Source of the DNA: Endozoicomonas euniceicola
GTDB taxonomy: Bacteria > Pseudomonadota > Gammaproteobacteria > Pseudomonadales > Endozoicomonadaceae
Direction: 5' to 3'
Length of the DNA: 64,000 nucleotides
Assembly: GCF_025562755.1 (NCBI RefSeq)
Contig: NZ_CP103300.1
Coordinates: 558,001 to 622,000, forward strand
Each line of letters starts with the position of its first letter. Within the stretch, counting starts at the first letter, position 1. Shown here piece by piece: positions 7,913-16,897 of the stretch. The translations under genes and the position numbers were made by a program. Under the pieces are notes generated by a model. It did not search any database and was not told the DNA's origin. It saw nothing but the letters and a program-made list of their open reading frames with translations.

Positions 7913-8806
7913 TTACTCTTCATCAACCGTTATTTCATGGGGATGCCAGCGCAGCTTGGAACGGCAGCCTTCATAAAAGTCATGGTTAACCGGGTGCAGC
8001 AGTTTCAGAGGCTCCGGTTTTTTCCTGATGGAAATAATGTCGCCCGGCTGCAGATTAATCTCCACCTGCCCATCACAACTGACCACTGGATGAATCGTAT
8101 TATCGGGGTGAACCACCAACTGCATCTCACTGTTACCGTCCACCACCAGTGGGCGGTTGGTCAGCATGTGTGGGTACATAGGTACCAGTACGATAGCATC
8201 AAGCTTGGGGTGCATGATGGGACCACCACCAGATAACGCATAAGCTGTTGACCCGGTGGGAGTGGCAATAATCAGCCCGTCTGAACGCTGTCGGTAGACA
8301 AACTGGTTATCAATAGACAACTCAAACTCAATAATCCGGGTTGATTGCCCCGGATGCAGCACCACATCGTTCAAAGCATCAGCCTTACCAATGGTCTTGC
8401 CATTACGGATAACACAGGCATCCAGAAGAAAACGTTCAACCAGACGGTGTTTTCCCTGCAATACCTCGTCAAGCTGAGACTCCAGCTCGTCGGGCAGAAT
8501 GTCCGTCAGAAAACCCAGTCGCCCAAGGTTTACCCCAAGCAGTGGCACACCGTGAGGGACCATGTCCCTGGCAGCACCCAGCAGGCTGCCATCGCCACCG
8601 ACCACAATCACCAGATCACAACGCGGCCCCATTTCAGCCCGGACGCATGTCTGGCAGGTATGTCCGGGTAACAGATAGGCGATAGACTCGTCCAGCAGGA
8701 CTTCAATGCCACGTTGCTGCAAAAAGTCGGTCAGGCGTTGCAGGGTCTTTTCTATATGAGATCGTCCCTGACGGCCGGTTACCCCGATACGCTTGAATGG
8801 TTCCAT
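7913..8806 (-). CDS. nadK: NAD kinase
   Basis: A 297-residue cytosolic enzyme that phosphorylates NAD to NADP. Diagnostic motifs are VVGGDGSLLGAARDMV (GGDG), GVNLGRLGFLTDI, ADALNDVVLHPG (NE/D motif), and TPTGSTAYALSGGGPIMHP. Length is as usual for gammaproteobacterial NadK. ATG start at 8806. The DUF1853 gene starts divergently at 8956; NadK next to DUF1853 is also seen in pseudomonads, so the context supports the call. Confidence 0.96.
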   Translation of the reverse strand: MEPFKRIGVTGRQGRSHIEKTLQRLTDFLQQRGIEVLLDESIAYLLPGHTCQTCVRAEMGPRCDLVIVVGGDGSLLGAARDMVPHGVPLLGVNLGRLGFLTDILPDELESQLDEVLQGKHRLVERFLLDACVIRNGKTIGKADALNDVVLHPGQSTRIIEFELSIDNQFVYRQRSDGLIIATPTGSTAYALSGGGPIMHPKLDAIVLVPMYPHMLTNRPLVVDGNSEMQLVVHPDNTIHPVVSCDGQVEINLQPGDIISIRKKPEPLKLLHPVNHDFYEGCRSKLRWHPHEITVDEE

Positions 8807-8955
8807 AGGTGTTACTTACCGTTCAGAGCCTTGCGGCTGATAGTCGTTCCAGACGGGAATAATAACCAATTTTTACCGCTTATGCCTTAACGCCACCGCA
8901 ATAACAAATGCTACTGTTTACTCATGCCCCCATTTACCTATGATGCCATTTACCC

Positions 8956-9900
8956 ATGACGCTAGCAGCTGACTTATCAGGTACACAACTATCGAGAGAT
9001 TTACGCTGGATTCAAAACAGCCCTGTGCTGTTTAACGACTCCTGTCATAGCTGTTTTGTACCCGGTGTACTGCCTCAATGCCGTTCGCCCTTATTCCAAC
9101 CCGGCTATACATTAACTCCGGAAGCCGTTGCTACCATTCACAGCACTCTGGAACAAAAACGCTGGCATCTGCTGGGCATTTACTATGAAACGCTTTGGCA
9201 CTATCTTCTGGATCAACATCCCGCCACTCACATTCTGGCAAGAAATCGGCAGGTACAAAAAGCCGATCATTCAACACTGGGTGAGTTCGACCTTATTTAT
9301 AACCACCTGAACACCGGCATCACTACCCACCTGGAGCTGGCCGTTAAGTTCTATCTGGGCATCCCCAGCCCCTCGCAACATCAACAAACAAGTCACTGGC
9401 ACCAGTGGGTCGGTCCGGGTCTGAAGGACCGGATGGATCGAAAACTCCACCGGCTGCTAAATCACCAGATCAGGCTTGGCCATACTCCGGAAGGCGCCGC
9501 TGTCATTGCATCACTGGGTATTACCCAACTTTCCCGATCCATTTGCCTTCAGGGCTACCTCTTTTATCCCGTTCACGGATGCTGCCCGCCCCCGGAAAAC
9601 TGTAATCCGGATCATTTAAAAGGTTATTGGGTTGCCGAATCGATGCTGAGCCACTGGCTGGAACAGCAGTCTTCCAGACTCTGCTATTTCAAACCAGCAA
9701 AACTGAGGTGGCTGGCTTCTCTGCATGAAAGTAAAAATCAGAGGAAAAACAACAAAAGTAGCCTTTTACAAAGCCTGGCGGGGCTCAGGGAGCCTCAGTT
9801 AATCATTGCCTGCACAGAAGAACCAGACGGTTATAACGAACACTATCGTTTTTTTGTCGTTCCCGATGGGTGGCAGCAACTGGCTGAATCTTATTATTGA
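8956..9900 (+). CDS. DUF1853 family protein
   Basis: A 314-residue cytosolic protein. The N-terminal DLRWIQNSPVLF, the central LGEFDLIYNHLNTGITTHLE followed by LAVKFYLG, and the GPGLKDRMDRKLHRLLNHQI segment fit DUF1853. The E/D-x-D-x-(I/L) plus ELAVKF pattern is reminiscent of PD-(D/E)xK nuclease-like folds, but I would not assign activity. It is divergent from nadK across 149 bp. Confidence 0.82.
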   Translation: MTLAADLSGTQLSRDLRWIQNSPVLFNDSCHSCFVPGVLPQCRSPLFQPGYTLTPEAVATIHSTLEQKRWHLLGIYYETLWHYLLDQHPATHILARNRQVQKADHSTLGEFDLIYNHLNTGITTHLELAVKFYLGIPSPSQHQQTSHWHQWVGPGLKDRMDRKLHRLLNHQIRLGHTPEGAAVIASLGITQLSRSICLQGYLFYPVHGCCPPPENCNPDHLKGYWVAESMLSHWLEQQSSRLCYFKPAKLRWLASLHESKNQRKNNKSSLLQSLAGLREPQLIIACTEEPDGYNEHYRFFVVPDGWQQLAESYY

Positions 9901-10188
9901 TCCGCAGGTCAGTTCTTTTTAATTGACCCAAATCCATACAATTTAACCCAACTACTGATAGCGAAAATAAATAAGCACTCTCACCTAACCAAAACGTTAA
10001 ATAAACTTGGGAAAATTACACAGAATACTGACCTGACACCTTCTATCTCATTATTTGCATGCTACAATGCCAACTCGTTTAACCTGTAACGCCTCGACTG
10101 ATGCCGCAAAACACAAAGTCCCAGATGACGATTGATGCTTTGAAGGTAGACAGAGAAGCATACAAACGTCCTAGGAGATGCATTAACA

Positions 10189-10485
10189 ATGCAACAGAAA
10201 AACAAACTGTTCATCGGTAACCTGGCTTTTTCAGCAACCGAGCAAGAGCTGGAAGAAGCCTTTGGGGCATTCGGTGAAATCCAGGAAGCTAAAATCATCC
10301 TGGATCGTGAAACCGGTCGTTCACGTGGTTTTGCTTTTGTCACCTTCGCTTCTGACGCCGACGCTAACGAAGCTCTGGCTCTGGACGGTCAAAACCTGTC
10401 TGGCCGTGACATGCGTGTAAGCGTTGCTACTGAGCGCCCACGCCGTCAGGGTGGTGGCAACCGCGAAGGTGGTCGTCGTTTCTAA
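10189..10485 (+). CDS. RRM-type RNA-binding protein
   Basis: A 98-residue single RNA-recognition-motif protein. RNP2 is KLFIGNL (residues 6-12) and RNP1 is RGFAFVTF (46-53), with the aromatic residues needed for RNA stacking. The C-terminus is short and Arg/Gly-rich (RRQGGGNREGGRRF), as in cyanobacterial and gammaproteobacterial cold-inducible Rbp proteins. The ATG has GGAG upstream (CTAGGAGATGC). A TACAAT element at 10063-10068 could be the -10 of a promoter with a leader of over 100 nt, but its -35 is poor. A terminator follows directly. Confidence 0.92.
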   Translation: MQQKNKLFIGNLAFSATEQELEEAFGAFGEIQEAKIILDRETGRSRGFAFVTFASDADANEALALDGQNLSGRDMRVSVATERPRRQGGGNREGGRRF

Positions 10486-10513
10486 GCCTGGCGTTTGATT
10501 CGATGATTCTTTG

Positions 10514-10545
10514 AAAAAGCCGGTACATGACTGTTCCGGCTTTTT
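10514..10545 (+). terminator. Rho-independent terminator after the RRM gene
   Basis: Arms AAAAAGCCGG (10514-10523) and CCGGCTTTTT (10536-10545) pair perfectly around a 12-base loop and end in a T run. The A-rich 5' arm means it may also serve the convergent aminotransferase gene. Confidence 0.85.
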
Positions 10546-10575
10546 CTTTATGTCTTTCCTGCTAAACAGATACGA

Positions 10576-11694
10576 TCAATTCAGCGTTTCCTCCAGAGCA
10601 CGCAGACATAGGGCAACATTCTCTGCTCGCGCACCGTAGCCCATCAGACCAATCCGCCAGACTTCGCCAGTAAATGCCCCCAGGCCTGAGCCAATTTCCA
10701 GATTATAATGGTCCAGCAAACGGGATCGCACGGTTTCATCATCCACACCATCCGGTATAGCCACCGTATTCAACTGCGGCAGTCGGCAGGCTTCATCAAC
10801 GATGAAAGAAATCCCCAGTTTTTCCAGGCCAAGTCGCAAGGTCTCATGCTGCTCTGCATGACGCTGCCAGGCGTTGCTTAGCCCTTCCTCCCGCAGGTTA
10901 AGCAGCGATTCATGCACTGCATAAAGCGCATTGACCGGTGCGGTATGATGATAGCTACGCTTCTGCTTCCCTCCCCAGTAACTCATGACCAGACTTTGAT
11001 CAAGAAACCAGCTTTGTACGGGTGTTTTCCGACCCTTGATCTTAGCAACCGCGGCATCACTGAAGCTGACAGGGGAAATACCCGGAACACTGGACAGACA
11101 TTTCTGCGTGCCTGAATAAATGGCATCAATCCCCCAGTCGTCCACGAACAACGGCACGCCACCCAGGGACGTTACCGCATCCACAATGCTCAGACAGTTA
11201 TGTTGTTTTGCCAGTGAGCAGAGTTTTTTAGCATCAGACAACACCCCGGTTGAGGTTTCCGCATGCACAAACGCAACGATTCTGGCATCCGGGTGTGCTT
11301 TGAGAGCCTCCTCAAGCTTATCCGGGCTGACCGGTCTGCCCCAGTCATCTTCAACCTTCACCAGTTGCCCGCCCGAACGTACAACGTTTTCGGCCATCCG
11401 ATTGCCAAATACCCCGTTAATGCAGACCACCACCTTGTCACCAGGCTCTATCAGGTTAACGAAGCAGGCTTCCATACCAGCAGAACCCGGCGCGGACACC
11501 GCCATGGTGCAGCCGTTCTCGGTTTGAAACGCATATTGTAATAATGTCCTGACTTCATCCATCATACCAATGAATGCCGGGTCCAGGTGCCCAATAGTCG
11601 GGCGACTCAACGCCTGCAAAACTTTCGGATGTACGTCTGTTGGGCCAGGACCCATCAGTATCCGTTGCGGCGGATAAAAGGATGAAATGCTCAC
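10576..11694 (-). CDS. class V glyoxylate aminotransferase (AGXT/PucG-like; candidate BhcA-type step)
   Basis: A 372-residue PLP aminotransferase of the alanine/serine/aspartate-glyoxylate type. The N-terminus RILMGPGPTDVHPKVLQALS and IGHLDPAF are characteristic; SGTQKCLSSVPGISPVSFS contains the PLP lysine; the C-terminus EIGSGLGAFTGEVWRIGLMG is the usual substrate-binding end. The GTG at 11694 overlaps the puuD stop by 4 bp (GTGA) with AAGGAAGG upstream, so it is translationally coupled. Homologues in purine loci are called PucG (ureidoglycine-glyoxylate transaminase), but this locus makes ureidoglycolate through allantoicase, so ureidoglycine is not expected. I infer it converts glyoxylate to glycine. 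The amino donor is unknown; aspartate would complete the beta-hydroxyaspartate cycle. Confidence 0.85.
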   Translation of the reverse strand: MSISSFYPPQRILMGPGPTDVHPKVLQALSRPTIGHLDPAFIGMMDEVRTLLQYAFQTENGCTMAVSAPGSAGMEACFVNLIEPGDKVVVCINGVFGNRMAENVVRSGGQLVKVEDDWGRPVSPDKLEEALKAHPDARIVAFVHAETSTGVLSDAKKLCSLAKQHNCLSIVDAVTSLGGVPLFVDDWGIDAIYSGTQKCLSSVPGISPVSFSDAAVAKIKGRKTPVQSWFLDQSLVMSYWGGKQKRSYHHTAPVNALYAVHESLLNLREEGLSNAWQRHAEQHETLRLGLEKLGISFIVDEACRLPQLNTVAIPDGVDDETVRSRLLDHYNLEIGSGLGAFTGEVWRIGLMGYGARAENVALCLRALEETLN

Positions 11695-12893
11695 TTGCCT
11701 TCCTTCTCTAATTGCTGATACCACTGCCCAAGAAACTGTCGTTCTTCAACGGTCATGCCTGAGCGATTAGCCAGTGGCATGATCTGTGTCTGCACAGACT
11801 GAGCGTAGATCTGGTCTGCTTTTTTGACAATGGATGGATAATCCAGAAATACCAGGCCCCCCGGAGGCGACTGAAACAAGACGTCACTGGGCTCATTACT
11901 GTGGCAGGTAGCACAGCGCGCGTTAACCACCTCAACCACCTTACCCTCATCAAAAGCAGGTTGTTCCGCAACGGGCACCTGAGCCACAGCCTGAGGCTTG
12001 ATGACAAAAGCCAGGGTCAGCATCATGACGGCGGCTGACGGCCAGAGCCAGGGTAACACCGCACCCTGATTCCTGCGGTTAAAGAAGTGACGCACCAGTA
12101 CAGAAGCGGCTGCCAGAGTCGCCAGGATAAGCCAGTTCCACTCATTGCCATAAGTCATGGCGTAGTGGCCACTGATCATAATAAACAGCAATGGCAGGGT
12201 CAGATAGTTGTTGTGTCTTGAGCGCAGCAGGGCGTGTCGGGCAATGTCAGGATCAAAGGACTCATCGCCGTTCTCAGCCGCAGTCACCAGTTTGCGCTGG
12301 GACGGTATAATCACCCGGAATACGTTGCCCACCATCATTGTCCCCATCAGCGCACCCACATGGATATACGACGCACGACCACTGAATATCTGGCTGTAGG
12401 CCCAGGCTGCAAAGGTGATTAAAGCGAACAGAATCAGGCTGAATGCCACTTCCTGATCAAACAGCGGCGAGCGACAGAGCAGATCATAAATCAGCCAGCC
12501 AGCCAGCAGACTGACAATACTGATCGTCACTGCCTGCAAGGGAGAAAGAGAAGACTCTGGTGCCAGCAGATAGCTCTCTGCACCCCAGTAATAAATAATG
12601 GAGAGCAGCCCCATACCACTGAGCCAGGTGATATACGCTTCCCACTTAAACCAGTGCAGGGTTTTCGGCAGGGTTTTCGGAGCCAGATGATACTTGTTTA
12701 TTTCGTAAAATCCCCCCCCATGAACCGCCCAGAGCTCTCCTTTAATACCTTCCTTCTTTTTATTGGGAGAGGCTGTCTCCAGCCGCCCTTCAAGCCAGTT
12801 GAAATAAAAGGAAGCACCAATCCAGGCGATCCCTGTCGTAATATGCAGCCAGCGAACCAGCAGATTCAGCCACTCTTGTATATAAAACTCCAT
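11691..12893 (-). CDS. puuD: membrane urate hydroxylase with cytochrome c domain
   Basis: A 400-residue PuuD-type protein that oxidises urate to 5-hydroxyisourate and passes electrons to the respiratory chain rather than to oxygen directly. The N-terminal part is a multi-helix membrane domain with conserved His (LVRWLHITTGIAWIGASFYF, KWEAYITWLSGMGLLSIIYY, MISGHYAMTYG). The C-terminus has a c-type haem site CATCH at residues 327-331 and a likely Met ligand in QTQIMPLANRS. ATG 12893, with AGGAGAG upstream, lies 2 bp beyond the guaD stop; the TTG six bases earlier is unlikely. It is part of the tightly packed minus-strand operon from alc to the aminotransferase. Confidence 0.92.
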   Translation of the reverse strand: MEFYIQEWLNLLVRWLHITTGIAWIGASFYFNWLEGRLETASPNKKKEGIKGELWAVHGGGFYEINKYHLAPKTLPKTLHWFKWEAYITWLSGMGLLSIIYYWGAESYLLAPESSLSPLQAVTISIVSLLAGWLIYDLLCRSPLFDQEVAFSLILFALITFAAWAYSQIFSGRASYIHVGALMGTMMVGNVFRVIIPSQRKLVTAAENGDESFDPDIARHALLRSRHNNYLTLPLLFIMISGHYAMTYGNEWNWLILATLAAASVLVRHFFNRRNQGAVLPWLWPSAAVMMLTLAFVIKPQAVAQVPVAEQPAFDEGKVVEVVNARCATCHSNEPSDVLFQSPPGGLVFLDYPSIVKKADQIYAQSVQTQIMPLANRSGMTVEERQFLGQWYQQLEKEGK

Positions 12894-12895
12894 AA

Positions 12896-14200
12896 TCAAT
12901 CTCTCCTGAAAGCTTCCTGGCCCATAATGACGGTGGACTCAATAACGCGGTCATCGCCGATCACCATCAGTACGCCCAGTAGTTCTTCTAATGTTTTTGT
13001 CTTTTCTGTCCGGAAACGTAGCATTGGCGTTGCCTCAGGATTAAGCACAATAAAATCAGCTTCGTTGCCCCTGCGAAAACTACCAATCCGATCCGATAAA
13101 TGCAGAGCCCTGGCCCCGCCCAGAGTTGCCAGGTAGAAGGCTTGAAGCGGAGAGATGGTTTCCTCGCGCAACTGAGATACCTGATAAGCGCTTTTCATTG
13201 AGTTGAGCAGGCACAGGTCGGTGCCACCACCGACATCGCTACCCAGTCCGGTGGGAATGCCACAACGCCTGGCCTTCCCGAGATTAAACAGACCACTGCC
13301 CAGAAACAGATTGGACCCCGGGCAGAAAGCTATGGATGAACCGGATGCTCCCATCCGTTCCCAACTGTGATCGCACAGATGAATGGAGTGAGCAAAAACC
13401 GACCTTGGCCCCAACAGCCCATATTGGTCATAAACGTCCAGATAGTTCTTGCTGTCGGGAAACAACTCACTGACCCACTCAATCTCTTTCGGATTTTCTG
13501 ACAAGTGTGTGTGCAGATAGAGGCCTTCATGTTCCTGCAGCAGTCGGCCTGCCACCTCTAACTGTTGCGGGGTTGAAGTCGGAGCAAAGCGTGGGGTCAC
13601 CGCATAGGCCAGCCGGTCTTTGCCATGCCAGCGGTGGATAAGAGCTTTACAGTCGTCGTAACTACTTTCGGCGGTATCCAGAAGATAGTCGGGCGCATTA
13701 CGATCCATCATCACCTTACCGGCAATCATGCGGAGATTACGCGCCTGTGCGGCCGTAAAGAAAGCATCAACCGACGTTGGGCTGACGGTACCAAACACCA
13801 GCGACGTCGTGGTGCCATGACTGAGGCTCTGGTCAAGAAAAAAACCAGCCACTTCATCCGCATAGTCACGGTCAGAAAAACGTCTTTCAGCCGGAAAGGT
13901 ATACTGGTTCAGCCAGTCAAGCAGTTGCACACCGCAACCGGCGAGCACTTCCAGCTGCGGATAATGAACATGGGTATCAATAAAACCCGGAACGATTAGC
14001 CTTCCCGTCAGGTCCTGCACCTCACAGCCTGGCGGCAAGTCTTTCATGACATCCTTTGCCGCCCCGCACATGAGTACATGACCGTCAACCACCAGAAGCG
14101 CACCGTCTTCAAAGTACTCGCAGGCATCGTTTACCGATGCAGAGTCAGGATCTTCAAGGAAATGAAGAACAGAAGCCTTCCATACGACAGCGTTACTCAT
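12896..14200 (-). CDS. guaD: guanine deaminase
   Basis: A 434-residue amidohydrolase that deaminates guanine to xanthine. PGFIDTHVHYPQ carries the metal-binding HxH (H77, H79). HTHLSENPKEIEWV, HSIHLCDHSWERM and GLGSDVGGGTDLCLLNSM supply the further metal and catalytic His/Asp residues seen in GuaD. The start ATG 14200 has TGGAGG upstream and overlaps the ureidoglycolate lyase stop by 8 bp. The frame runs longer upstream but that part overlaps the preceding gene. It feeds xanthine to the xdhABC products encoded further along the locus. Confidence 0.95.
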   Translation of the reverse strand: MSNAVVWKASVLHFLEDPDSASVNDACEYFEDGALLVVDGHVLMCGAAKDVMKDLPPGCEVQDLTGRLIVPGFIDTHVHYPQLEVLAGCGVQLLDWLNQYTFPAERRFSDRDYADEVAGFFLDQSLSHGTTTSLVFGTVSPTSVDAFFTAAQARNLRMIAGKVMMDRNAPDYLLDTAESSYDDCKALIHRWHGKDRLAYAVTPRFAPTSTPQQLEVAGRLLQEHEGLYLHTHLSENPKEIEWVSELFPDSKNYLDVYDQYGLLGPRSVFAHSIHLCDHSWERMGASGSSIAFCPGSNLFLGSGLFNLGKARRCGIPTGLGSDVGGGTDLCLLNSMKSAYQVSQLREETISPLQAFYLATLGGARALHLSDRIGSFRRGNEADFIVLNPEATPMLRFRTEKTKTLEELLGVLMVIGDDRVIESTVIMGQEAFRRD

Positions 14201-14720
14201 AATCCCTGACCTCCACGGTGTAATGAGCACCCTCAGGCATGGGAACCTCATCACAATTATGGCCCGGTCCGCCGCGATCCAGCACCAGAAAATCTGACGG
14301 AATATCCAGTGACAGTAGCGGGTGGTGCCAGACCCCGGCCCGGTAAGTTACCCCCTGGGAACCATTGGTTAGAAAACAGCGGAGGGTGCTCAGATCAGGT
14401 TCATCACTGTCAGAACTCTCAGCCACGACCACCAGAAAACGCTGTTTTTCCAGGGGCATAAACGTTTGACTACCCAACGGGTGACGTTCAAAAAGATCAA
14501 GCTTGCAGGGTTGGCGGATAGCAGAGGTTTTAAAAATATGAACTGAGGAGTGACCGTCCCTGTCAGTGCTGACCGATGTCAGGTCACAGTACTTGTAACA
14601 GCGCCCCTGGTTAATCACCAGAGGTATCCCCCTGGCTTCAACAACATCCCCGAAAGGCGCAAAAGCGGCTTGCGTCAAAGGCTCGGCCGCCAGAGCCTGA
14701 GCCGTTAAAACTGTATCCAT
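14193..14720 (-). CDS. allA: ureidoglycolate lyase
   Basis: A 175-residue AllA-family enzyme splitting ureidoglycolate into glyoxylate and urea. Seen: LTQAAFAPFGDVVEARG near the start, INQGRCYKYCDL, FERHPLGSQTFMPLEKQRFL (the conserved cupin His/Gln region), and YRAGVWHHPLLSLD near the C-terminus. ATG 14720 gives the usual family length; the frame continues upstream to 14774 without support. It lies between uraH and guaD on the minus strand. This step is the source of glyoxylate for the aminotransferase and BhcC. Confidence 0.92.
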   Translation of the reverse strand: MDTVLTAQALAAEPLTQAAFAPFGDVVEARGIPLVINQGRCYKYCDLTSVSTDRDGHSSVHIFKTSAIRQPCKLDLFERHPLGSQTFMPLEKQRFLVVVAESSDSDEPDLSTLRCFLTNGSQGVTYRAGVWHHPLLSLDIPSDFLVLDRGGPGHNCDEVPMPEGAHYTVEVRDYE

Positions 14721-14782
14721 ATAGGCCTTATTCTCTTTTTTATTATCAGGCAATGTTAATAAGCACAACAGCAAATACCGGT

Positions 14783-15121
14783 TCAGCTACCCCGATAGGT
14801 CGAGTAACCATAAGTCGATAACAACAGAGGAATGTGGTGATGCCGATCATCACTGACTTTAAAAACAACCGTCACTTCCGGGTAAAAACAGTTCACCTCC
14901 TGTTTCTGAAAATAGCTTTCAATCGCAAATTGCAAACGGTAAACGCCCGCTTCCAGGTTCTCCTGTTCAGAGGCCAGACTGGTGATTCGTCCATCGTCGT
15001 TCGTTATTCCTTCACCAACCGGACTCCATCCATCCGCGTTTTGTCGTTCAAGGGAAACAGGAACACCTGTAGCCGGGTAGCCTGTTCCTGTATCTAAAAT
15101 ATGGGTGCTGATACCTGTCAT
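14783..15121 (-). CDS. uraH: 5-hydroxyisourate hydrolase (transthyretin-like)
   Basis: A 112-residue HIUase that hydrolyses the PuuD product 5-hydroxyisourate to OHCU. It starts with MTGISTHILDTGTGYPATGV, containing the catalytic His and the family ILD-x-GxPA motif, and ends with the signature YRGS tetrapeptide. DDRHHHIPLLLSTYGYSTY holds the second catalytic His. No signal peptide, so cytosolic. ATG 15121; 38 bp after the uraD stop. Confidence 0.96.
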   Translation of the reverse strand: MTGISTHILDTGTGYPATGVPVSLERQNADGWSPVGEGITNDDGRITSLASEQENLEAGVYRLQFAIESYFQKQEVNCFYPEVTVVFKVSDDRHHHIPLLLSTYGYSTYRGS

Positions 15122-15159
15122 ATATCCAACGTTCTATTGTTATTGTGATTAACAAGCTA

Positions 15160-15696
15160 TTAAGGGGTTAAAACAGCTTCGCCAATCAGTTTATTCAGTC
15201 GAATCCGGGTTATTTTCTGCTGCTCCGCAGCAGCGATAATAAGCTCATTATCAGGCGAATTATTCAGCCGTTCCTTTAGTAAGGCCAGCATTTCAGCGGC
15301 TGACTTCCCAGTGGCGCAGACAATAAACAGGTAACCAAAACGCTCTTCATAACGTTGATTACCTTCAGCCAGTGCCGTCAGAACCTTCTCATCAGCACCT
15401 ACAGTGCCAGACTGTTCATGGCCGGCTATCTTCGAGGTGTTCGCATACTTTGCTTTCAGACTATTTATGTCGCCTATTTTCGGATGCCCCTCAAACGCCT
15501 GAAGTATGTCGTTTCTGTCACAGGGCTGCCAACAGTCATCCGCTTTAGCCAACAGCTCCTCATGACTGGCAAAAGGACGCGACGACACCATACCCTGAGC
15601 CCAGCGCAGACTGGTACAGCAATGGGTAAAAAAATCCCGTGCTTCCGAGTCAGCCAGTGCATTAAGCTGCTCAAGAGTCATAGGGGGCCTGGTCAT
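15160..15696 (-). CDS. uraD: OHCU decarboxylase
   Basis: A 178-residue enzyme converting 2-oxo-4-hydroxy-4-carboxy-5-ureidoimidazoline to (S)-allantoin. Seen: FEGHPKIGDINSLKAKY with the catalytic His, SGTVGADEKVLTALAEGN, and YEERFGYLFIVCATGKSAAE, all typical of UraD. It overlaps the alc stop by 4 bp (ATG 15696, ATGA overlap), so it is probably translationally coupled to allantoicase. Confidence 0.95.
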   Translation of the reverse strand: MTRPPMTLEQLNALADSEARDFFTHCCTSLRWAQGMVSSRPFASHEELLAKADDCWQPCDRNDILQAFEGHPKIGDINSLKAKYANTSKIAGHEQSGTVGADEKVLTALAEGNQRYEERFGYLFIVCATGKSAAEMLALLKERLNNSPDNELIIAAAEQQKITRIRLNKLIGEAVLTP

Positions 15697-16709
15697 AGCT
15701 GGCCTGCCTCATAACCAATCACACGGAACCTTGATACACCACCGTCAGGAAAAATATTAAGCCGGACATGAGTGTACAGCTGTCCGGTGTTTTCCAGCTC
15801 CTTTAAAAAGGTATGGTTGCGATGGGCGTGAAGTTTTTGTTCCGGAAGGATAGTAACCCATTGCGTATTGTCATCCGGTTGCTCATCGGCTGACCGACAG
15901 GCCTCAATCGTGCAATGATCCGGGTAGTTACCCTTAAAGTGCAGGGTATCCACTTCAACCCGCTTGATCTGTGTTAGCACTGACAACCTGACAACCATCC
16001 AGTCATGCCCACCCTGACGGCGACGTCTGGTTTCCCAGCCATCGTGCATATCAACGCCCCGCCCTGGCAGCAGCAAGTTCTGCATGGAGCTGAAAAAAGA
16101 ATCACTGCAGTCGACAGAACGACCACCATTCATAATGGCTGCGGTATCGACAGGCTCTCCCGGCAGGCGGTTCTGGCTCTCCAGCTCAATGGAGCCATAG
16201 ACCCTCAACCGGGCAATACCACCGTCAGGAATCATGGTGAGTCGAATATGGCTGGCCCGAGCCGGTCGGGCGAGAGTAATCAGGTTTCTGGTGTCGGGAT
16301 TGACCTCCGTTCTTTCTGCCAGAAGCTGCCACAGGGTCTTCTCATCAGGGTCGGTATCACTGGCAATATATTCCAGCTGTACGGCCCCCGGCGCATTGCC
16401 TTTAAAGTGTCGTGTATCAACCTCTATGGTTTCGACACTCCCTGTTACTGCCAGGCGAATGATAACCCAGTCATTCTTGCCATCACGACGGCGGCGGGAC
16501 TCCCAACCATCCATCCACTTGCCATAAGCGGTAAATTTCTCTGGAAGAAAAACCGGGTCGCTGGCCAGTAACAGGTTGTCTTTCTCAGCGAAAAAATCAT
16601 CGCTGCAAGAGAGCACGTCACCCCCCAGGGCGCGGGCTGCAAGATTAATTCGGGTTTGAGCAAGGTGTTCTGCCTGACTCTCAGGCGTTTGTTCAAGATC
16701 CACTTTCAT
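15693..16709 (-). CDS. alc: allantoicase
   Basis: A 338-residue enzyme hydrolysing allantoate to ureidoglycolate and urea. It consists of two homologous halves, each with DDFFA/DSFFS, WE(S/T)RRRR and (D)W-x-(V/I)-(I/V)RL, and VDT-x-HFKGN motifs, as in known allantoicases. It is the first gene of the minus-strand operon alc-uraD-uraH-allA-guaD-puuD-aminotransferase. Its presence means the pathway releases urea, not ammonia, at this step. A RutR-like operator lies 56 bp upstream of the ATG. Confidence 0.95.
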   Translation of the reverse strand: MKVDLEQTPESQAEHLAQTRINLAARALGGDVLSCSDDFFAEKDNLLLASDPVFLPEKFTAYGKWMDGWESRRRRDGKNDWVIIRLAVTGSVETIEVDTRHFKGNAPGAVQLEYIASDTDPDEKTLWQLLAERTEVNPDTRNLITLARPARASHIRLTMIPDGGIARLRVYGSIELESQNRLPGEPVDTAAIMNGGRSVDCSDSFFSSMQNLLLPGRGVDMHDGWETRRRRQGGHDWMVVRLSVLTQIKRVEVDTLHFKGNYPDHCTIEACRSADEQPDDNTQWVTILPEQKLHAHRNHTFLKELENTGQLYTHVRLNIFPDGGVSRFRVIGYEAGQL

Positions 16710-16764
16710 TAAGAATCCATTGTTATTTTTATTATTAAAATATTGCTAAGATGGAATCGATATT

Positions 16765-16780
16765 CTGACCACTTGGTCAA
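16765..16780. promoter_or_regulatory. RutR-like operator between alc and puuE
   Basis: The 16-mer CTGACCACTTGGTCAA differs by one base from the E. coli RutR consensus TTGACCAnnTGGTCAA; its inner 14 bases TGACCA-CT-TGGTCA are a perfect palindrome. A second small palindrome TTGACTGTCAA follows at 16784-16794. It lies in the divergent promoter region, and a RutR-like regulator is encoded at 24091-24726. Confidence 0.72.
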
Positions 16781-16897
16781 TAATTGACTGTCAATTTATG
16801 CCACAAACAGCGGGGGATATGCAACATCCATCCAAGAGGATTTTTTCATCCCCGGTGACAAAAAACACTAACAACAATAAAAAAACAGGAACTCGTT

